Origin: Actinernus sp. WN-2022
Taxonomy: Eukaryota > Cnidaria > Anthozoa > Actiniaria > Actinernidae
Assembly: GCA_030867875.1 (NCBI GenBank)
Contig: JAOWCC010000019.1
Location: 37,801,976-37,865,975, forward strand
Direction of reading: 5' to 3'
DNA: 64,000 nt
Part shown: positions 24,201 through 33,187 of the stretch, piece after piece
How the letters are laid out: each line of letters opens with the position of its first letter
Numbering within the stretch: the stretch's first letter is position 1
Position numbers and translations under genes: made by a program
Notes under the pieces: generated by a model
What the model was told of the DNA's origin: nothing
What the model saw: only the letters and a program-made list of their open reading frames with translations
The model's database searches: none

Positions 24201-27200
24201 ATATTAAAAAGCGATTTCAGTAGTGGTTTTAGTTGCTTTTTACCGTTTTTTATTACTTCGTTTAGGATATTGTCTTTGCCCGGTGATTTATTGTATTTTA
24301 ATTTATTGATAGCATTTTCGATTTCTTCGTCAGTAATTTCAAAGTCTAACAGTTCACTTTCCCTGCCAAATGCCGCACGTTTGCCCGGGGGGTAGTTAAT
24401 ATATTGTAACCAGGACTGATCAGTATTACTTTCATTCTGGATGAGATAGGACGTATTTCTCAGCAAATATTAGCTTTTATGCATTTTTTAAAAGTAAAAA
24501 TATATTATGCTAGAGAAAATAAGACTGAGTTTGTACTCTTTCTCTTCATATTTATTTATTTATTAACACTGTATTAATCGTATTACTATATATATGCCAG
24601 CGTATATATTGTAAATAACTTGACCAAATGGAGTAGTTTGTATATGTATTTGTTCATGTCGTCCGACCTAGTAATTTAATTTCAATTCCATGTAAACTGG
24701 CTCCTGGCATTTTTAACCTCTCAGTTATTTCAGGAAGCCAGTACCCTCAGTAAATATGTATTTTTTCTTACCATTAATTTGTCACACTTGTAAACTTTGT
24801 AAGGGTATAATAAAAGGGTATAATAAATTGTTATTGTTGTTGTAATCTCTCCACCACCACCAACATCTAACGGTTTTAATCTCAAGCAAGAGAATCTGGC
24901 TGTTAACCTAAACATATCAGCACTTATTATTGAATCAAAAAGACCTGTTCAATGTCATTAGATAGCATGATTTTGCAGTGATTCTTTTTATGATTCAGAT
25001 TTTTGGAGAGAACTGCTCGGGTGTGTGAAATGATTGGAGATACTGTAGTATGAAATTTACATTTTCCTCCGGTTCGCTTTGGCTTTTAGTTACCCCACAG
25101 ACTTTTCGACGTGATTTTACAAACAAATTATTTCTCCATTTAAAAAAAATATCTCTGATTTCTCTCTACTCCGTCCTTACGGCTTTGTTTTCTAACTCGC
25201 CTCACTTTTCTGCTTTTTCCTAAAATTCGTTTAAGTAATTAAGATGTGCTTGCGACTCGTTTTATGACAATGAGTGTTTGCAGCACGTCTCTGTGTACAT
25301 GTGATTATGTACGCGTACATGTCTGGTTCTTCTACTTAATAAAATTTGCAGTTATCTTCTACTGGCATGTCTGCATTCTTCCAGAGATTGACGTATATAA
25401 TCATGATCAGAAGGATAACACTGGATATAAATAGACTTGGCAAAAAAGTACACTGACTATCGCAAAAAATCGACAAAGAAATGCAGATATAAACACGCAA
25501 TGATTTCAACCTCACTGTACCTTCATGACCTGACAAGACACTGTTCAGTTTCACTTTCCCTCTCAGCTTTGCTCTTGAGTTGAAGTTGAGTTAGGCTTTG
25601 TTAAAGACTTCTTATTCAGTTGTATGGTATTGTGCAGTATATTTGAGTATACCAATCCACAGAGATTCAAATAACAAAGCCGTGGCGGAAGAGAAGCTTA
25701 AACGGGAAATATTTTGTCCTCCTAGAAAAACACAACATCTTGCCATTTCTATCGAAGAAGCCTTTGGTTTCAGCAGCAAAGCAACACGCTAAATTCCAAT
25801 TCGATATGTGGATTAGTCGGATCCTGGCTTTGATCATGCAACCCCTTCAGGTCGTCGTGTCGTATATAAAATCACTGGCCATCTGGGTAAAAAACGCGGT
25901 CCTTCGGCTCAGACAAGAACGCCAGTTGAAATATCCTGAGCCTGTTGGAAGGCTTTCGCACGAGTGAAGTTAAATAAAACATTAAACTGCTTACATTTGA
26001 GAGATGGGACTCCAAATTTGAGAGAAATTTCCTCGCGGGTCCCACCATCTTGATTTTACTGTATTAAATTATGTAAATAAATTAACCTGGCGATTGTTAC
26101 GTGACCAGCACAGTGCAATCTGATTGGTGGTGAACTTGAAATTTAACGCATGCGCAGAAATTTTGCTGCATGAAACAAAAAAAAAAAACGGCCTGCAGAT
26201 TTAGACTCGGTGCTGCCACAGTAATAATAAACACTTGCGATTTAAGATTCGTGCCGGCCGAAGGCCTGACCCGAGTAATAAGGAGCTTGTATCATACCTT
26301 CTTTGTGCTGTAACTCGTATAATATACATGATTTGACATCGCTGTAGCTCGTATAATCCGGTATTCCGCCGCCATATTGAATATTGAACCACAGGCATCC
26401 CAAGCTCCACTTTTGTATTTCGGGTTACCTGTGGTCATTACCGCTTGGTTTCATATGTATAGAAAAATACAAAATACGAACAGAGTGAAAGTACCACTCA
26501 ATCAACTACATAAAGATATTTGTTGCATGTTGTGAGAGGTAACGAGCACAGGTTACCTAAAATACAAAAGTGGGGTTTGGGATATCTGTGGTTATTCAAA
26601 ATGGCTGCGGAACGATGGCAAATCATGAATATTATACGAACTACAGCACAAAGAAGGTATGATACAAGCTCTCTACAGCAGCAACTTGCTCAGAATAGTA
26701 TTTTTTGGGGTAGTCCATTTGGGTAATCCATAGGGTAGTCCATGGACTGGGAGTCAGTTTTTTGTCCACTCACAGTCCGTATCACAAAAATAACCTTGTG
26801 AAGCGCATTTGAATACATTGATATAGAATTTGCGCTATATAAATGAATACCTTTTTTGTTAAACTGAGCTACAGTACGCAGTGCTTGTAGCGGCCACAAG
26901 CCAGGCCAATCAGCATCACGCATTTGACATAGTGAGAAGGAGCAACAATGGATAACTAGTTCCTGTAAAAACTAGTGTAGGTGTACGTCAGCGGGGAAGA
27001 TAAACACTGGCACAATGAACTAAAATTCGACTAAGGAATGCTAACCGCGCCCCATGAGAAGCGATAGCAGCTGACGTTTCGAGTATTAGCCCTTCGTGTC
27101 TCTTTACAGTATACGTAACAGACGCTGTGGTAGTGTGGATTTCTCACGTTGTACCTCTGTCTACAGGTGTTCGGCCTGGCGCACAGGAGGATGAGTTGAG

Positions 27201-27696
27201 TGATACCATGCCCACAGGTCACGTGGTTGGGGTGCTGCAAAGAAACTGGCGCGATTACGTCGCAACGTTTGCCGAGGACGAGGTAAACAACCACATCGTA
27301 CCCAGGGTCCTTTACGCGCCTAATCCAAGATGATACCGTCTAGAATAACGAAAAGTCACAAGCAGTAATCCAAAACCCGAATCATAAAACTTAGCCTAAC
27401 CATTTCGAAAATAAGTTCGCAGGTGAACGATGAGTTCTCACTGGCCCAGGGCTAGGGTCATTCTAGATCAGACGGTATGACTCTAGGAATTACCCTGGTC
27501 GCTGATTGGCTAGAAATTTTGCGCGCGCTGATTGGAAAACGTCGAATAGCACGTTCATTTTTGATTTTCAAAAAATTACTGTTGAGGCCTTTTTGTTGCA
27601 ATGCGCGTTCAAACTCGTTGAAAACAACTGTAAATTCATAAGTGCTTGTTGTCGTGATTACAGGTATCTCACAGACAGAGACGAACCGCCGGCAAG
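6183..27696 (+). CDS. DIS3L: DIS3L-type exosome exoribonuclease, partial gene (8 internal exons)
   Basis: Eight exons on the plus strand join in phase: 6183-6249, 8403-8547, 11816-11886, 12069-12142, 13228-13287, 16528-16622, 27167-27282 and 27664-27696. The product reads like animal DIS3L, the cytoplasmic 3'-5' exoribonuclease subunit of the RNA exosome. Landmarks are VPIVMVTE and [14 protein letters not shown] (end of the PIN-like region), then [33 protein letters not shown] and EWKGR (cold-shock domain 1), then [17 protein letters not shown] (start of cold-shock domain 2). The exons before 6183, which should encode the protein start, and those after 27696, which should encode the rest of CSD2, RNB and S1, were not found. 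Introns are packed with mobile elements; the one between 16622 and 27167 is 10.5 kb. The family call rests on remembered motifs, not on an alignment. DIS3 is the alternative, but the VMVTE/NVNKH/EWKGR wording fits DIS3L better. Confidence 0.82.
6992..7639. mobile_element. TIR element with internal about 84-bp minisatellite
   Basis: The ends are inverted repeats beginning ACACGGGAAAACGTACACTA (6992, and inverted ending 7639). Between them are about six units of an approximately 84-bp repeat built on CCGTTTAAACGGTTTGGGTT and TTTGCCAGATCGTTTAAACG. It lies in a DIS3L intron. I see no coding and no clear target duplication. Confidence 0.75.
7738..8131. repeat. Foldback element with about 75-bp arms
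   Basis: The arm CATCAAGTGAATAGTTGAAT (7738-7812) pairs with its inverted copy at 8056-8131. The centre is AT-rich and non-coding. It lies in a DIS3L intron. Confidence 0.8.
8237..9385. repeat. Pair of inverted dispersed repeats flanking DIS3L exon b
   Basis: The sequence at 8237-8340 (CTCCAAGTTGTACCTTAAAG, then AAATTTGCTAGT) recurs inverted at about 9230-9385. Exon b lies between the copies. Both look like copies of one dispersed element ending near CAAAATTCGAGCCCTG. Nothing else is recognised in the rest of this intron segment. Confidence 0.6.
8403..8547 (+). CDS. DIS3L: DIS3L exon b (end of PIN-like region)
   Basis: A clear acceptor (TTTCTCTTTCAG) opens in phase 0 with [20 protein letters not shown], continues through LYDSLRAVY and ends at ACAGAGTCTCAAA|GTAAGT with one base carried over (phase 1). 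The ATG at 8445 is internal and is not the gene's start. Confidence 0.85.
9579..9993. repeat. Foldback element with TA-type ends
   Basis: The end TACACGACTTTCATAATGGC (9579) is matched by an inverted copy ending 9993. TA sits at both outer edges, which would allow a Tc1/mariner-type target. No coding. Confidence 0.75.
9994..11107. other. Intronic sequence without recognised gene
   Basis: Apart from three short tandem units of TTTGATTGGTCAA type at about 10973-11024, I see no repeat, exon or RNA gene here. Confidence 0.5.
11108..11770. repeat. 20-bp satellite array, about 33 units
   Basis: The unit is TTAGGAGTGCCGTGCTTAAG and variants (CCCAAG in outer units). The centre is highly homogeneous and the edges are more variable. 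It opens at GTAGTCTCTGCTCGCCTG (11090-11107) and closes at CCCAAAATGC (11761). The same unit occurs inverted at 47.5-48.5 kb. Open frames across it are translation of the repeat. Confidence 0.9.
11816..11886 (+). CDS. DIS3L: DIS3L exon c (start of cold-shock domain 1)
   Basis: The acceptor is TTTTTTAG. Two bases complete the split codon, then the exon reads [20 protein letters not shown] and ends at IKS in phase 0, with donor TCT|GTAAGT. '[12 protein letters not shown]' is a hallmark of DIS3L cold-shock domain 1. It starts only about 50 bp after the 20-bp satellite array ends. Confidence 0.9.
12069..12142 (+). CDS. DIS3L: DIS3L exon d (cold-shock domain 1)
   Basis: The acceptor is TCTGTTAG. 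It reads [20 protein letters not shown] and on to AQKQ, ends in phase 2 (CG|GTATAAGT), and continues the AGIKS-GRY junction directly from the previous exon. Confidence 0.9.
12732..12993. repeat. G18 run and foldback with GACCCCTAAAAGGTAC repeats
   Basis: A homopolymer of 18 G (12732-12749) precedes an element with inverted ends GGATGCTCGTCG (about 12754) and CGACGAGCATC (ending 12991). Its interior holds several units built on GACCCCTAAAAGGTAC. Confidence 0.7.
13006..13174 (+). repeat. tRNA-derived SINE body, copy 2
   Basis: It starts TTGGTATCTCGCCCTTGCTC and ends GTTAGAAATTCAGAG, and contains CATGCTAAATTCCAATTCG. The tRNA-like head is absent (5'-truncated). It ends about 54 bp before DIS3L exon e. 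Confidence 0.8.
13228..13287 (+). CDS. DIS3L: DIS3L exon e (cold-shock domain 1)
   Basis: This short 60-nt exon lies between AG at 13226-13227 and the donor GCAG|GTAAAC. It enters and leaves in phase 2 and reads [19 protein letters not shown], supplying the 'D-L-I-x-GM' strand that precedes RNRAVHGD in DIS3L. It is too short to stand out as an open frame; I found it by requiring phase continuity between its neighbours. Confidence 0.8.
14314..14799. repeat. Foldback with tandemly repeated arms (3 versus 2 units)
   Basis: The ends are CACAGGCAGCCCAAGCTC and its inverse, flanked by TTTTGAC on both sides (7-bp candidate target duplication). The left arm holds three copies of a roughly 44-bp unit (AAGTTACGAAAATATAAGGG...GGAGCGTAGCG) and the right arm two inverted copies. 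Longer arms pair toward the centre (GCCACTGTTA...). Confidence 0.8.
15040..15790. repeat. About 217-bp tandem repeat, roughly 3 units
   Basis: The marker AGCTTCATATGTATGTCGAT occurs near 15271, 15488 and 15704 (slightly changed), with a partial unit near 15048. Each unit carries ACATCCTTGGAGATTTCGTA or a variant. It lies within the 2.35-kb TTAA element. Confidence 0.8.
16528..16622 (+). CDS. DIS3L: DIS3L exon f (cold-shock domain 1)
   Basis: The acceptor is ATTTGTAAG. It reads [20 protein letters not shown] and [11 protein letters not shown] and ends in phase 1 before GTGAGT. The N-R-A-x-H-G-D-x-V motif is the classic RNase II/RNR-family signature of this strand. Confidence 0.92.
16940..17532. 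mobile_element. Short DNA element with 9-bp target duplication (Mutator-like by target length)
   Basis: The ends are GACAGGTCTGCA and its inverse. Both are flanked by the identical 9-mer GCAGTGACC (16931-16939 and 17533-17541). The interior includes a GA-rich polypurine stretch (about 17288-17362). No transposase is evident. A 9-bp duplication suits Mutator-like elements, but the inverted repeat is short. Confidence 0.7.
17898..19396. mobile_element. TTAA-target DNA element, 1.5 kb
   Basis: The ends are GGTTACCGTATACCTTCGCG and its inverse (21 identical bases), with TTAA at 17894-17897 and 19397-19400. Only fragments of coding are seen: a basic 41-aa frame from 18222 ([16 protein letters not shown]...), a serine-rich frame at 18329-18583 and a lysine-rich minus-strand frame from about 18672. 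None matches a transposase I know. It is in a DIS3L intron. Confidence 0.8.
19438..19531 (+). other. tRNA-like sequence (A and B boxes), probable SINE head or tRNA relic
   Basis: It has an A-box-like GTGGTCTAGCGGTTAC and a B-box-like GGATTCGATTCC, separated by more than a normal tRNA anticodon region. The spacing and the unpaired ends argue against a working tRNA. Confidence 0.5.
19532..21904. other. Intronic sequence without recognised gene
   Basis: Besides the right copy of the duplication (20355-20611), I note a dispersed repeat at about 20897-20945 (ACGCATGCGCAGAAAT...CTGCATGAAACC) that recurs near 26146, and a long poly-C tract at about 21384-21413. No exon was identified. Confidence 0.5.
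21905..21987 (-). other. tRNA-like sequence, probable SINE head
   Basis: On the minus strand, TAAGCTCAGTGGTTAAG (A box) is followed at tRNA-like distance by GAGTTCAAATCC (B box). Acceptor-stem pairing is poor. It is more likely a tRNA-derived repeat than a functional gene. Confidence 0.45.
22178..24470 (-). mobile_element. Decayed 5'-truncated LINE (reverse transcriptase with C-terminal zinc knuckle)
   Basis: Fragments in element order on the minus strand are as follows. At 24466-24050 is the RT start (NKSPGKDNI, then [20 protein letters not shown]). At 23710-23513 is [14 protein letters not shown]. At 23430-22894 is the thumb region ([23 protein letters not shown]). At 22662-22297 is a C-terminal region with a CX2CX8HX4C knuckle ([18 protein letters not shown]). 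The catalytic YADD box is missing: the sequence jumps from LFNL to EGLQKYL, an internal deletion near 23520. The 3' end is a (TCTG)n tail at 22178-22201. Frames are broken in several places. It sits in the long DIS3L intron. Confidence 0.85.
24471..25783. other. Intronic sequence without recognised gene
   Basis: AT-rich, with no supported repeat family, exon or RNA gene. Confidence 0.45.
25784..25860 (+). repeat. SINE body fragment, copy 3
   Basis: It shares ACGCTAAATTCCAATTCGAT, GTGGATTAG and CCTGGCTTTGATCA with the other SINE copies and is truncated at both ends. Confidence 0.65.
26283..26671. repeat. Foldback element, about 390 bp
   Basis: The outer arms GAGCTTGTATCATACCTTCT and its inverse (ending 26671) continue through TGCTGTAACTCGTATAAT. 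An inner inverted pair reads CCACAGGCATCCCAAGCTCC against GGGTTTGGGATATCTGTGG. The similar peptides on opposite strands here ([11 protein letters not shown]) are a by-product of the inverted repeat. Confidence 0.8.
27167..27282 (+). CDS. DIS3L: DIS3L exon g (start of cold-shock domain 2)
   Basis: The acceptor is CTCTGTCTACAG. In the phase left by the previous exon it reads [14 protein letters not shown], then [20 protein letters not shown] and AEDE, ending in phase 0 at GAG|GTAAAC. [17 protein letters not shown] is diagnostic for the family. Confidence 0.92.
27664..27696 (+). CDS. DIS3L: DIS3L 33-nt exon h (tentative)
   Basis: Eleven codons ([11 protein letters not shown]) lie between GTGATTACAG and AAG|GTAAGC, phase 0 to phase 0. 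Length and position fit the basic linker that follows the RNWRDYV...E region in DIS3L and precedes its conserved PWD motif. The assignment rests on splice signals, phase and position, because the residues themselves are poorly conserved. Confidence 0.6.
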
Positions 27697-27892
27697 GTAA
27701 GCCAGTGATGTCACTGTGTTATATGTTGGGGGTGGGGTGGGGAGGTACGTCCCGTTTTCATTCAGGATGGCGACGGCAGTGACGACGGGACGTAGAAGTG
27801 TTTTCTCCCGAAATTTGATGTTTACCATTTCCGTTATTCGCCTTGAATTACTTTTCAGTAAATTTCTGAAAAATTAAATAAGTCTGAATAAG

Positions 27893-28930
27893 TAGATAGA
27901 TAGATAGATAGATAGACTGGTTTATTTGAGTCACTTCGCAGTAAGAAAACTGAATTGCGTAACTATTACAAATTGTGTACAACACTAAATGATACTGAAT
28001 AATAATATAATTAACTACTACAAAACTAAGTACTACTATGAGAACTACTATAGCTAGAATTATTATAAAAAGTATATATGGCATTAAACGAATTCCTATA
28101 TAACTACTACCGAATGTATGATAGCTAAAGCCTTATAACACGTTGTAGGCATTACAACTGGAAATAATAAACGATTTAGAGAACCGTTTGGTTTTTGTGC
28201 ATGTGACCCAAAAAAACCTTTGTTTCCTGAGGTTAAACCTAGTATTGGAGTTGGCTTTGGGTAGGAGATGTTTCAACTTACTCTCAGGATTCTTGCTTAT
28301 AGCTTGGAACTGTTTCCTAGTTAACATTTCGTGATGGTCATGGATAGAACTAATTCCTGCCTGAGCTAGTGCGTCGGTATAGCAAACCCCCGGAAAAATA
28401 CAAGCCAATGTTCTCTTCTGGATACGCCTTAAGCCTTCCTGTAAGTATTTGGGGAGAGCATGGTGAAATACAGGACAAGCATAATCTATAGATGACCTTA
28501 TACATACGCAATAGTAAGCTACGTTTAAGCTGTACCAAAAAGTACAGTTTCCGAGAGGCTCTTTTAACAAGGTCTTCAATGTCATCATTTCATGTTAGCT
28601 TGGAGTTAATCCTTACGCCCAGTAGCTTTGTACTGGCCACGGTGCTAATGGGTTTCCCCTCGATGAAAGCTGTTGGGAGAGATTCCTCCTCAGCTGAGCG
28701 GCTGAAACTGATGATAAGATTTTTGGTCTTGTCGCAGTTGAGCTGGAACAAATTATTTCTTGACCAATCGTGAACTGCGCTTTGCTTTGCTCGCCTTTGG
28801 CAATAGTCTCACACACTGTAGTGTCGTCTACGTATTTCCAAATGCTGAATGGATCTGAGATGGAGAGGTCATTTATCATGACCAGGAACAACCATGGACC
28901 CAGCTTGGGGTCTTTAGATAATTAGTATAG
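27893..28930 (-). mobile_element. CR1/L2-like LINE, 5'-truncated and frameshifted
   Basis: At 28891-28613 is the RT catalytic box (MINDLSISDPFSIWKYVDDT). At 28588-28133 is the C-terminal RT region (YCVCIRSSIDYACPVFHHAL, LRRIQKRTLACIFPG). The 3' end is a (TCTA)n tail on the minus strand (about 27893-27916). Frames are broken. It lies just downstream of the last DIS3L exon recognised. Confidence 0.8.
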
Positions 28931-29065
28931 TATACTAATAATTAGTATACACGCTGGACGAAAGAGAGTGATTTCCTTCTTGACTTTCACGTTCTCTGTG
29001 AAACGTAAAACGTATGGTTTTTGCGCTGCAGATGACGCGGGATAAAATGTAGGCGACTGGGCTCA

Positions 29066-29190
29066 ATCCAGGTTTCTGGGAAACTACCCACCAACCCCTC
29101 CCTTAGATATGCATCGTTTTATTAATGATTAACCATTAAAGGTTAGGATGAAGTGTGGGGGAGGGGTGGGGGTTTCCCAGAAACCGTGAC
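29066..29190. repeat. Palindromic MITE, intact copy
   Basis: The left arm GGTTTCTGGGAAACTACCCA (29071) pairs with GTGGGGGTTTCCCAGAAACC (ending 29185). The centre is ATGCATCGTTTTATTAATGATTAACC, given here as a position reference (29110-29136). The second copy of this MITE (53906 and 56213) is split by a LINE. Confidence 0.8.
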
Positions 29191-30371
29191 TCCGTCGACT
29201 GCATGGTGTCTTAAAGTCCCTAATATTTCAGTCATTAACTAGTTCACAAAGCAATACTTTATCGGCTATTGCGTCGTGTCATTTCTGCGGCGAATGTTCA
29301 ACACTGAAAAATGAGAAAAAGAGAGAGAGTGCTATTCAAGCTAATGTAAACACACAACCTGTTTTTCGCCGTTAAAACGTTTTTTCAGCTGGTGTAATAA
29401 TAACAGAGTCCTAGCACATGTGTGAACTTCTATCTATTTCTGGCTTTCTGAGTTGTTTATCTAAGCCCCCAGCAGGTGATGTAGCCTCTGACATCTTGTA
29501 GAAGTGCTTTTAGAAGCTCTGTTCAGTGTATATTTAATCAGTTTTGATGTGTATGACAGTAATAAAAGACTCTTGGGGCGGTGTTTGATGTAGCGAACAG
29601 CTGTGAACTGTCATAAAAATTCGTTTTTGCCATCATTTCAAGAAATCATAAAAGCAGCTAAAGCCATCGTCGTGGTAATTATCTCGCCCTTTACCTGCGT
29701 AATTAGAAATTCACAGTCGGACTATTCCAAATTACAAATCGTAAACCAATTAATTCCCTATCGAATTATTCCCTTGTTTGCAATGGATTTTTCGCACAAT
29801 TGTTGGCTATTTTTCCAGCGACAGAATCGTCTTTGTAAATCTATTTATTACTCAGTCTTTTGTTGGACTTCGTTATTTGTGCTTCAAGATTCTGTGTTTA
29901 ACTCATAACTATGGTAGTCATTTGAAATTAATAGAAGATAAAAAGTATATCCCGTCCATTTGGTTTTAATGATTTTATTCTTGATATGATGCGGATAAAT
30001 GTTTCCTTTTCGCACGCCACTATGCTAGCTTTACAATGGTGACTATAGTTCCAATAATAAAAACTTGTGTAGGTCTGTGTTAGTCTGCTCTCGCGAAGGA
30101 CATGCGGCTTCGACTCGCTTCTGTTACGGGAAATGTTTGAGTAGATTTTAGAAGTTTCTGGAAAGATTACGAAAGCTCTTATAATCTTAGGAAGTTTTAC
30201 TCAAAGAAGCATCAAACAAAGAATGAAGCTGAATGAGATCATGACAAAAGATAAACGTTAATAGTGCAAATTTCCTGTAACACACAGCAGTTAAAATACT
30301 ATAATCGATTGTTACTTGATAACAACCTTTTATATGTATGTTAAACTACCAAAAAAATGAATTCCTCAATG
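29191..30371. other. No recognisable gene
   Basis: No later DIS3L exon, repeat family or RNA gene could be supported in this stretch. Confidence 0.45.
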
Positions 30372-31842
30372 AGATTTTAATTAAAAGTTCAGAATCGGTT
30401 AATACGCCCACTTGTCAATACACCTAACTAAACAGTTGCTGTGTCTATAACACAGGGAAATAAAAAAATAGTTAAACTTCCAATCAGAAACTGTTCAATT
30501 GATCAATTCACTTATTCACCCAAAAAACTCTGATACTTTTAGCCTCCGAAGTTTCTAAGAAATAGAATATCGGTTTCTTTGTTTTTCCCTTTTTCTTCAT
30601 TGCAATAAATGTAAGAATCTCCAAATCTCAAGTTAAATTTCAAGTAAATGAACGTTTTTGTTCAGCGCGGGTTTTGTCTTTTCCTTGACTCATCCTTGAA
30701 TATCATTCCCCGTACAACACTTTTCCAAGCGAAGCTTCCTAGATATGTTCCTGAATATTTTCCTAAACGCCTCCTTAAACTCTTGGTTAGTCAGTGCATA
30801 GACGACTGGGTTTATCCAGGCTGCTAGTGAAGCGAAAAGTGTCAAAGGCTCTATTTTTCTGATCTTAAAGTCACAATCTCGGGGCGGGCCATCTTTGTCT
30901 ATTATATGTACTAAAACAAAAATATAGAGAGGCGAGTACAAGATGAGGAATGAGCCGAGGACGAGTACTATTGTCCGAGCAGCCTTCATCTCTACTTTTC
31001 TCCGGGCTTGGGTGTTTGTTATCGGGTGGAGCTGCTTGCATTGCTGTCGAGATATTTTGAATATAATGGCGTAGCTAGTGAGCATTATAAGGCACGGGAT
31101 GAGATAACCTATGAGTAGGTGGGTTATGACTATGACCGTGCGGCCGTACGCGGCTGTAATGTTATGTTCGGACTTAAAGCATCGACTCATTAGTTTCCAA
31201 AATGCGACATCTCTTTCATCGCTCACTTTCTCAAACCATTTCGCTGTGCTATAAAGAAGCGACATGATCCACAAGATGGCGGCCACGATAGCAGCTCGGC
31301 GATTTGTCACCCAGTACATATAGCGCAGTGGATACTTGATCGCTAACAACCTGTCTACACTGATGCAGCTTAGATGAAAGATTGTTAGTACGTAAGGAAT
31401 GGAATAGACTATGGAATAAGATAGGCAGAAGTCGTCGTTCTCCATATCTTCAAATAACAAGAGGGCAATGTTAGTGGCGAACACAACTACATACATCATG
31501 TCTGCTATCGAGAGGCTCACGAGCAGGGTATTAGCTGGAGTCCGTAAATGTTCGTATTTGTACACCGCCCAACAGATCAGCATATTACCAATGGCGGTGA
31601 GTGGAATTTCTATGGAGCTGAGAACTAACGTAGCGACTCTCATTTCTTCCTTTCCATCGAGAGTCTTGGAGCAATTGAGATTTGACCGAGGGCCGGTCAT
31701 CATTGCTTTCTTGTCAGGTTATCCTGTACCAATTTGAAACTAGTTTTTGCTATATCTTCCGGTCGCTTTGTGGCTTTGAACTATGACAGTGTGTCAGTGT
31801 GTGACTTTGCCTTTTCAAACCACTTGTTTTTCTTCGTGGTTA
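30372..31842. repeat. Segmental duplicate A (carries the first GPCR)
   Basis: It matches 58035-59548 in the same orientation. It includes the GPCR gene, about 320 bp of its 3' flank (TTTTAATTAAAAGTTCAGAA onward) and about 140 bp of its 5' flank (up to CAAACCACTTGTTTTTC). Confidence 0.85.
30690..31703 (-). CDS. Orphan class A (rhodopsin-type) GPCR, intronless, 337 aa
   Basis: A plasma-membrane seven-helix receptor; ligand unknown. TM1 is about residues 25-48 with G39-N40, TM2 58-84 with D68, TM3 96-122, TM4 136-158, TM5 190-217, TM6 241-266 and TM7 278-304 with N298-P299-V-V-Y302. C93 and C175 are placed for the usual extracellular disulfide. Sequons lie at N10 and N181. Two motifs differ from the norm: DRL (117-119) replaces DRY, and TM6 has LYSP (P258) instead of CWxP. 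The tail ends in a CC pair (329-330), a possible palmitoylation site. The single-exon structure and the wording are in keeping with the large cnidarian expansions near the melanocortin/adenosine-type receptors, but no close subfamily can be named. The start is Met-Met; the second ATG is equally possible. Confidence 0.9.
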   Translation of the reverse strand: MMTGPRSNLNCSKTLDGKEEMRVATLVLSSIEIPLTAIGNMLICWAVYKYEHLRTPANTLLVSLSIADMMYVVVFATNIALLLFEDMENDDFCLSYSIVYSIPYVLTIFHLSCISVDRLLAIKYPLRYMYWVTNRRAAIVAAILWIMSLLYSTAKWFEKVSDERDVAFWKLMSRCFKSEHNITAAYGRTVIVITHLLIGYLIPCLIMLTSYAIIFKISRQQCKQLHPITNTQARRKVEMKAARTIVLVLGSFLILYSPLYIFVLVHIIDKDGPPRDCDFKIRKIEPLTLFASLAAWINPVVYALTNQEFKEAFRKIFRNISRKLRLEKCCTGNDIQG

Positions 31843-32273
31843 TTTATCTATCAATTCTAGGCCCGCCCATCCCCCCCCCCCCCCCCCCCCCCCACCCACC
31901 CCCGGGCAAGATGGGGCTACTGACAACCTATTTGCCCCTAGGGTGGTGTATCAGTTTGTTGCGCCACCGCGGGGCATTTGTCAAAAGAATAACCCCACCA
32001 CTCTTCTGTGTTTTTCTGTTTGCTCCACTGATCAACACTCGCTTCATCGATCAACGTGGCGGCGGAAAAGTCATCCGTGATCATGGCGTTAGGAATTTCC
32101 CAGTTTTGGGGTGAAGGTGTGCGGTTTGTTGGGAACTGGCTTGTTAGTGTGGGATTGGGGGCACATTGCTTTAATAAAGAAAAGCGGTGAAATGTGGTTT
32201 TGAAACGGCGAACAAATTTGGCGCGTTCACCGTTTGCTCTCTCAACCATGTCTGCCCCAGGGTGGGGCATAGA
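31843..32273. other. Poly-C tract and unassigned sequence
   Basis: A C-rich homopolymer-like tract lies at about 31869-31893 in the 5' flank of the GPCR. The rest holds no supported gene. Confidence 0.5.
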
Positions 32274-32479
32274 GGTAATCAGCTAACTCTGTTGTCACCC
32301 AATTCAGATCATTTGATGTAAACACACATTACTCTGGAGAATTGACTCTTTGAAAACTAATTTTATTCAGATAGGCATGACTGCATTATGATTAGAATGA
32401 AAAAGGAATAATTCCCTAGAGTAGCATCTGTTTACATCACATGATCTGAATTGGGTCGCAACAGCGTTAGCCGATTAGT
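32274..32479. repeat. Foldback element, about 205 bp
   Basis: TAATCAGCTAACTCTGTTG and CCCAATTCAGATCAT on the left pair with ATGATCTGAATTGGG and CAACAGCGTTAGCCGATTA on the right. It is a diverged palindrome with no coding. Confidence 0.7.
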
Positions 32480-32954
32480 TTACAGTTTACGTTTATTACT
32501 GAACAACGCTTTCGCATCGAGTCCAGGACCAAATCAAAATAAAATGTTACTTATTTACAATCTTTGGTCAACAAAATCCTGATAATAGTAAATATTACAA
32601 TGATAATCAAAATGTAAAATTACAATATGAATCCAAATAAATGGAATGAATAAAGATAATTAGTTAAATAAATGTAATAAAATGCAAGAAAATAATAAGT
32701 AAAAACCAATGCTAATAAAAAATATATATAAGTACAGTACTTAATTATTACGTGGAAAGTTATTACAGATGTGAGATTTAGTTGAGCTAGTAAATTTTAC
32801 ATAATTAAGAGATCTTATATTAATGGGGATAGAGTTCCAATCTGTTATGGTCCTAGGGAAGAAGCTAAATAGGTAGTAATCATGGTGTGCAGTTGCTTGA
32901 ATGAATGTAGTGCTTGAATGATTTCTGGTTGTACGTGTTGAGTAACAAAAATAG
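32480..32954. other. AT-rich sequence, no gene recognised
   Basis: No coding or repeat structure could be supported here. Confidence 0.4.
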
Positions 32955-33062
32955 TTCTATGCTCTGTCACTGCGCTCCGCCGCATAGAAAATATTTATGT
33001 TGTATATTCTACATACACATCAAGCAAGGCGTGTTAGGAGGATGCCGACCAGTTATGTCAAG
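32955..33062 (+). repeat. 108-bp direct repeat, left copy
   Basis: It is identical over 108 bases to 39128-39235, in the same orientation. It begins with a hairpin (TTCTATGC...GCATAGAA around CTCTGTCACTGCGCTCCGC) and ends CCAGTTATGTCAAG. About ten bases upstream (AACAAAAATA) are also shared. It lies 125 bp outside the left end of the transposon that follows. Confidence 0.9.
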
Positions 33063-33187
33063 TTTATTGCCGTATAAACATTACATATTAATGTTAAACT
33101 AATGACGAATCGCCGGATACGAAAAACCATGTTAAAACCTCACTTTGAGGATAAAAAATATTCTGGAAACGTATACTCCAACCCAAT

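Noticed and set aside
26201..26726. Two related short open frames ([11 protein letters not shown]) on opposite strands
   Set aside because: They arise from the arms of one foldback element.
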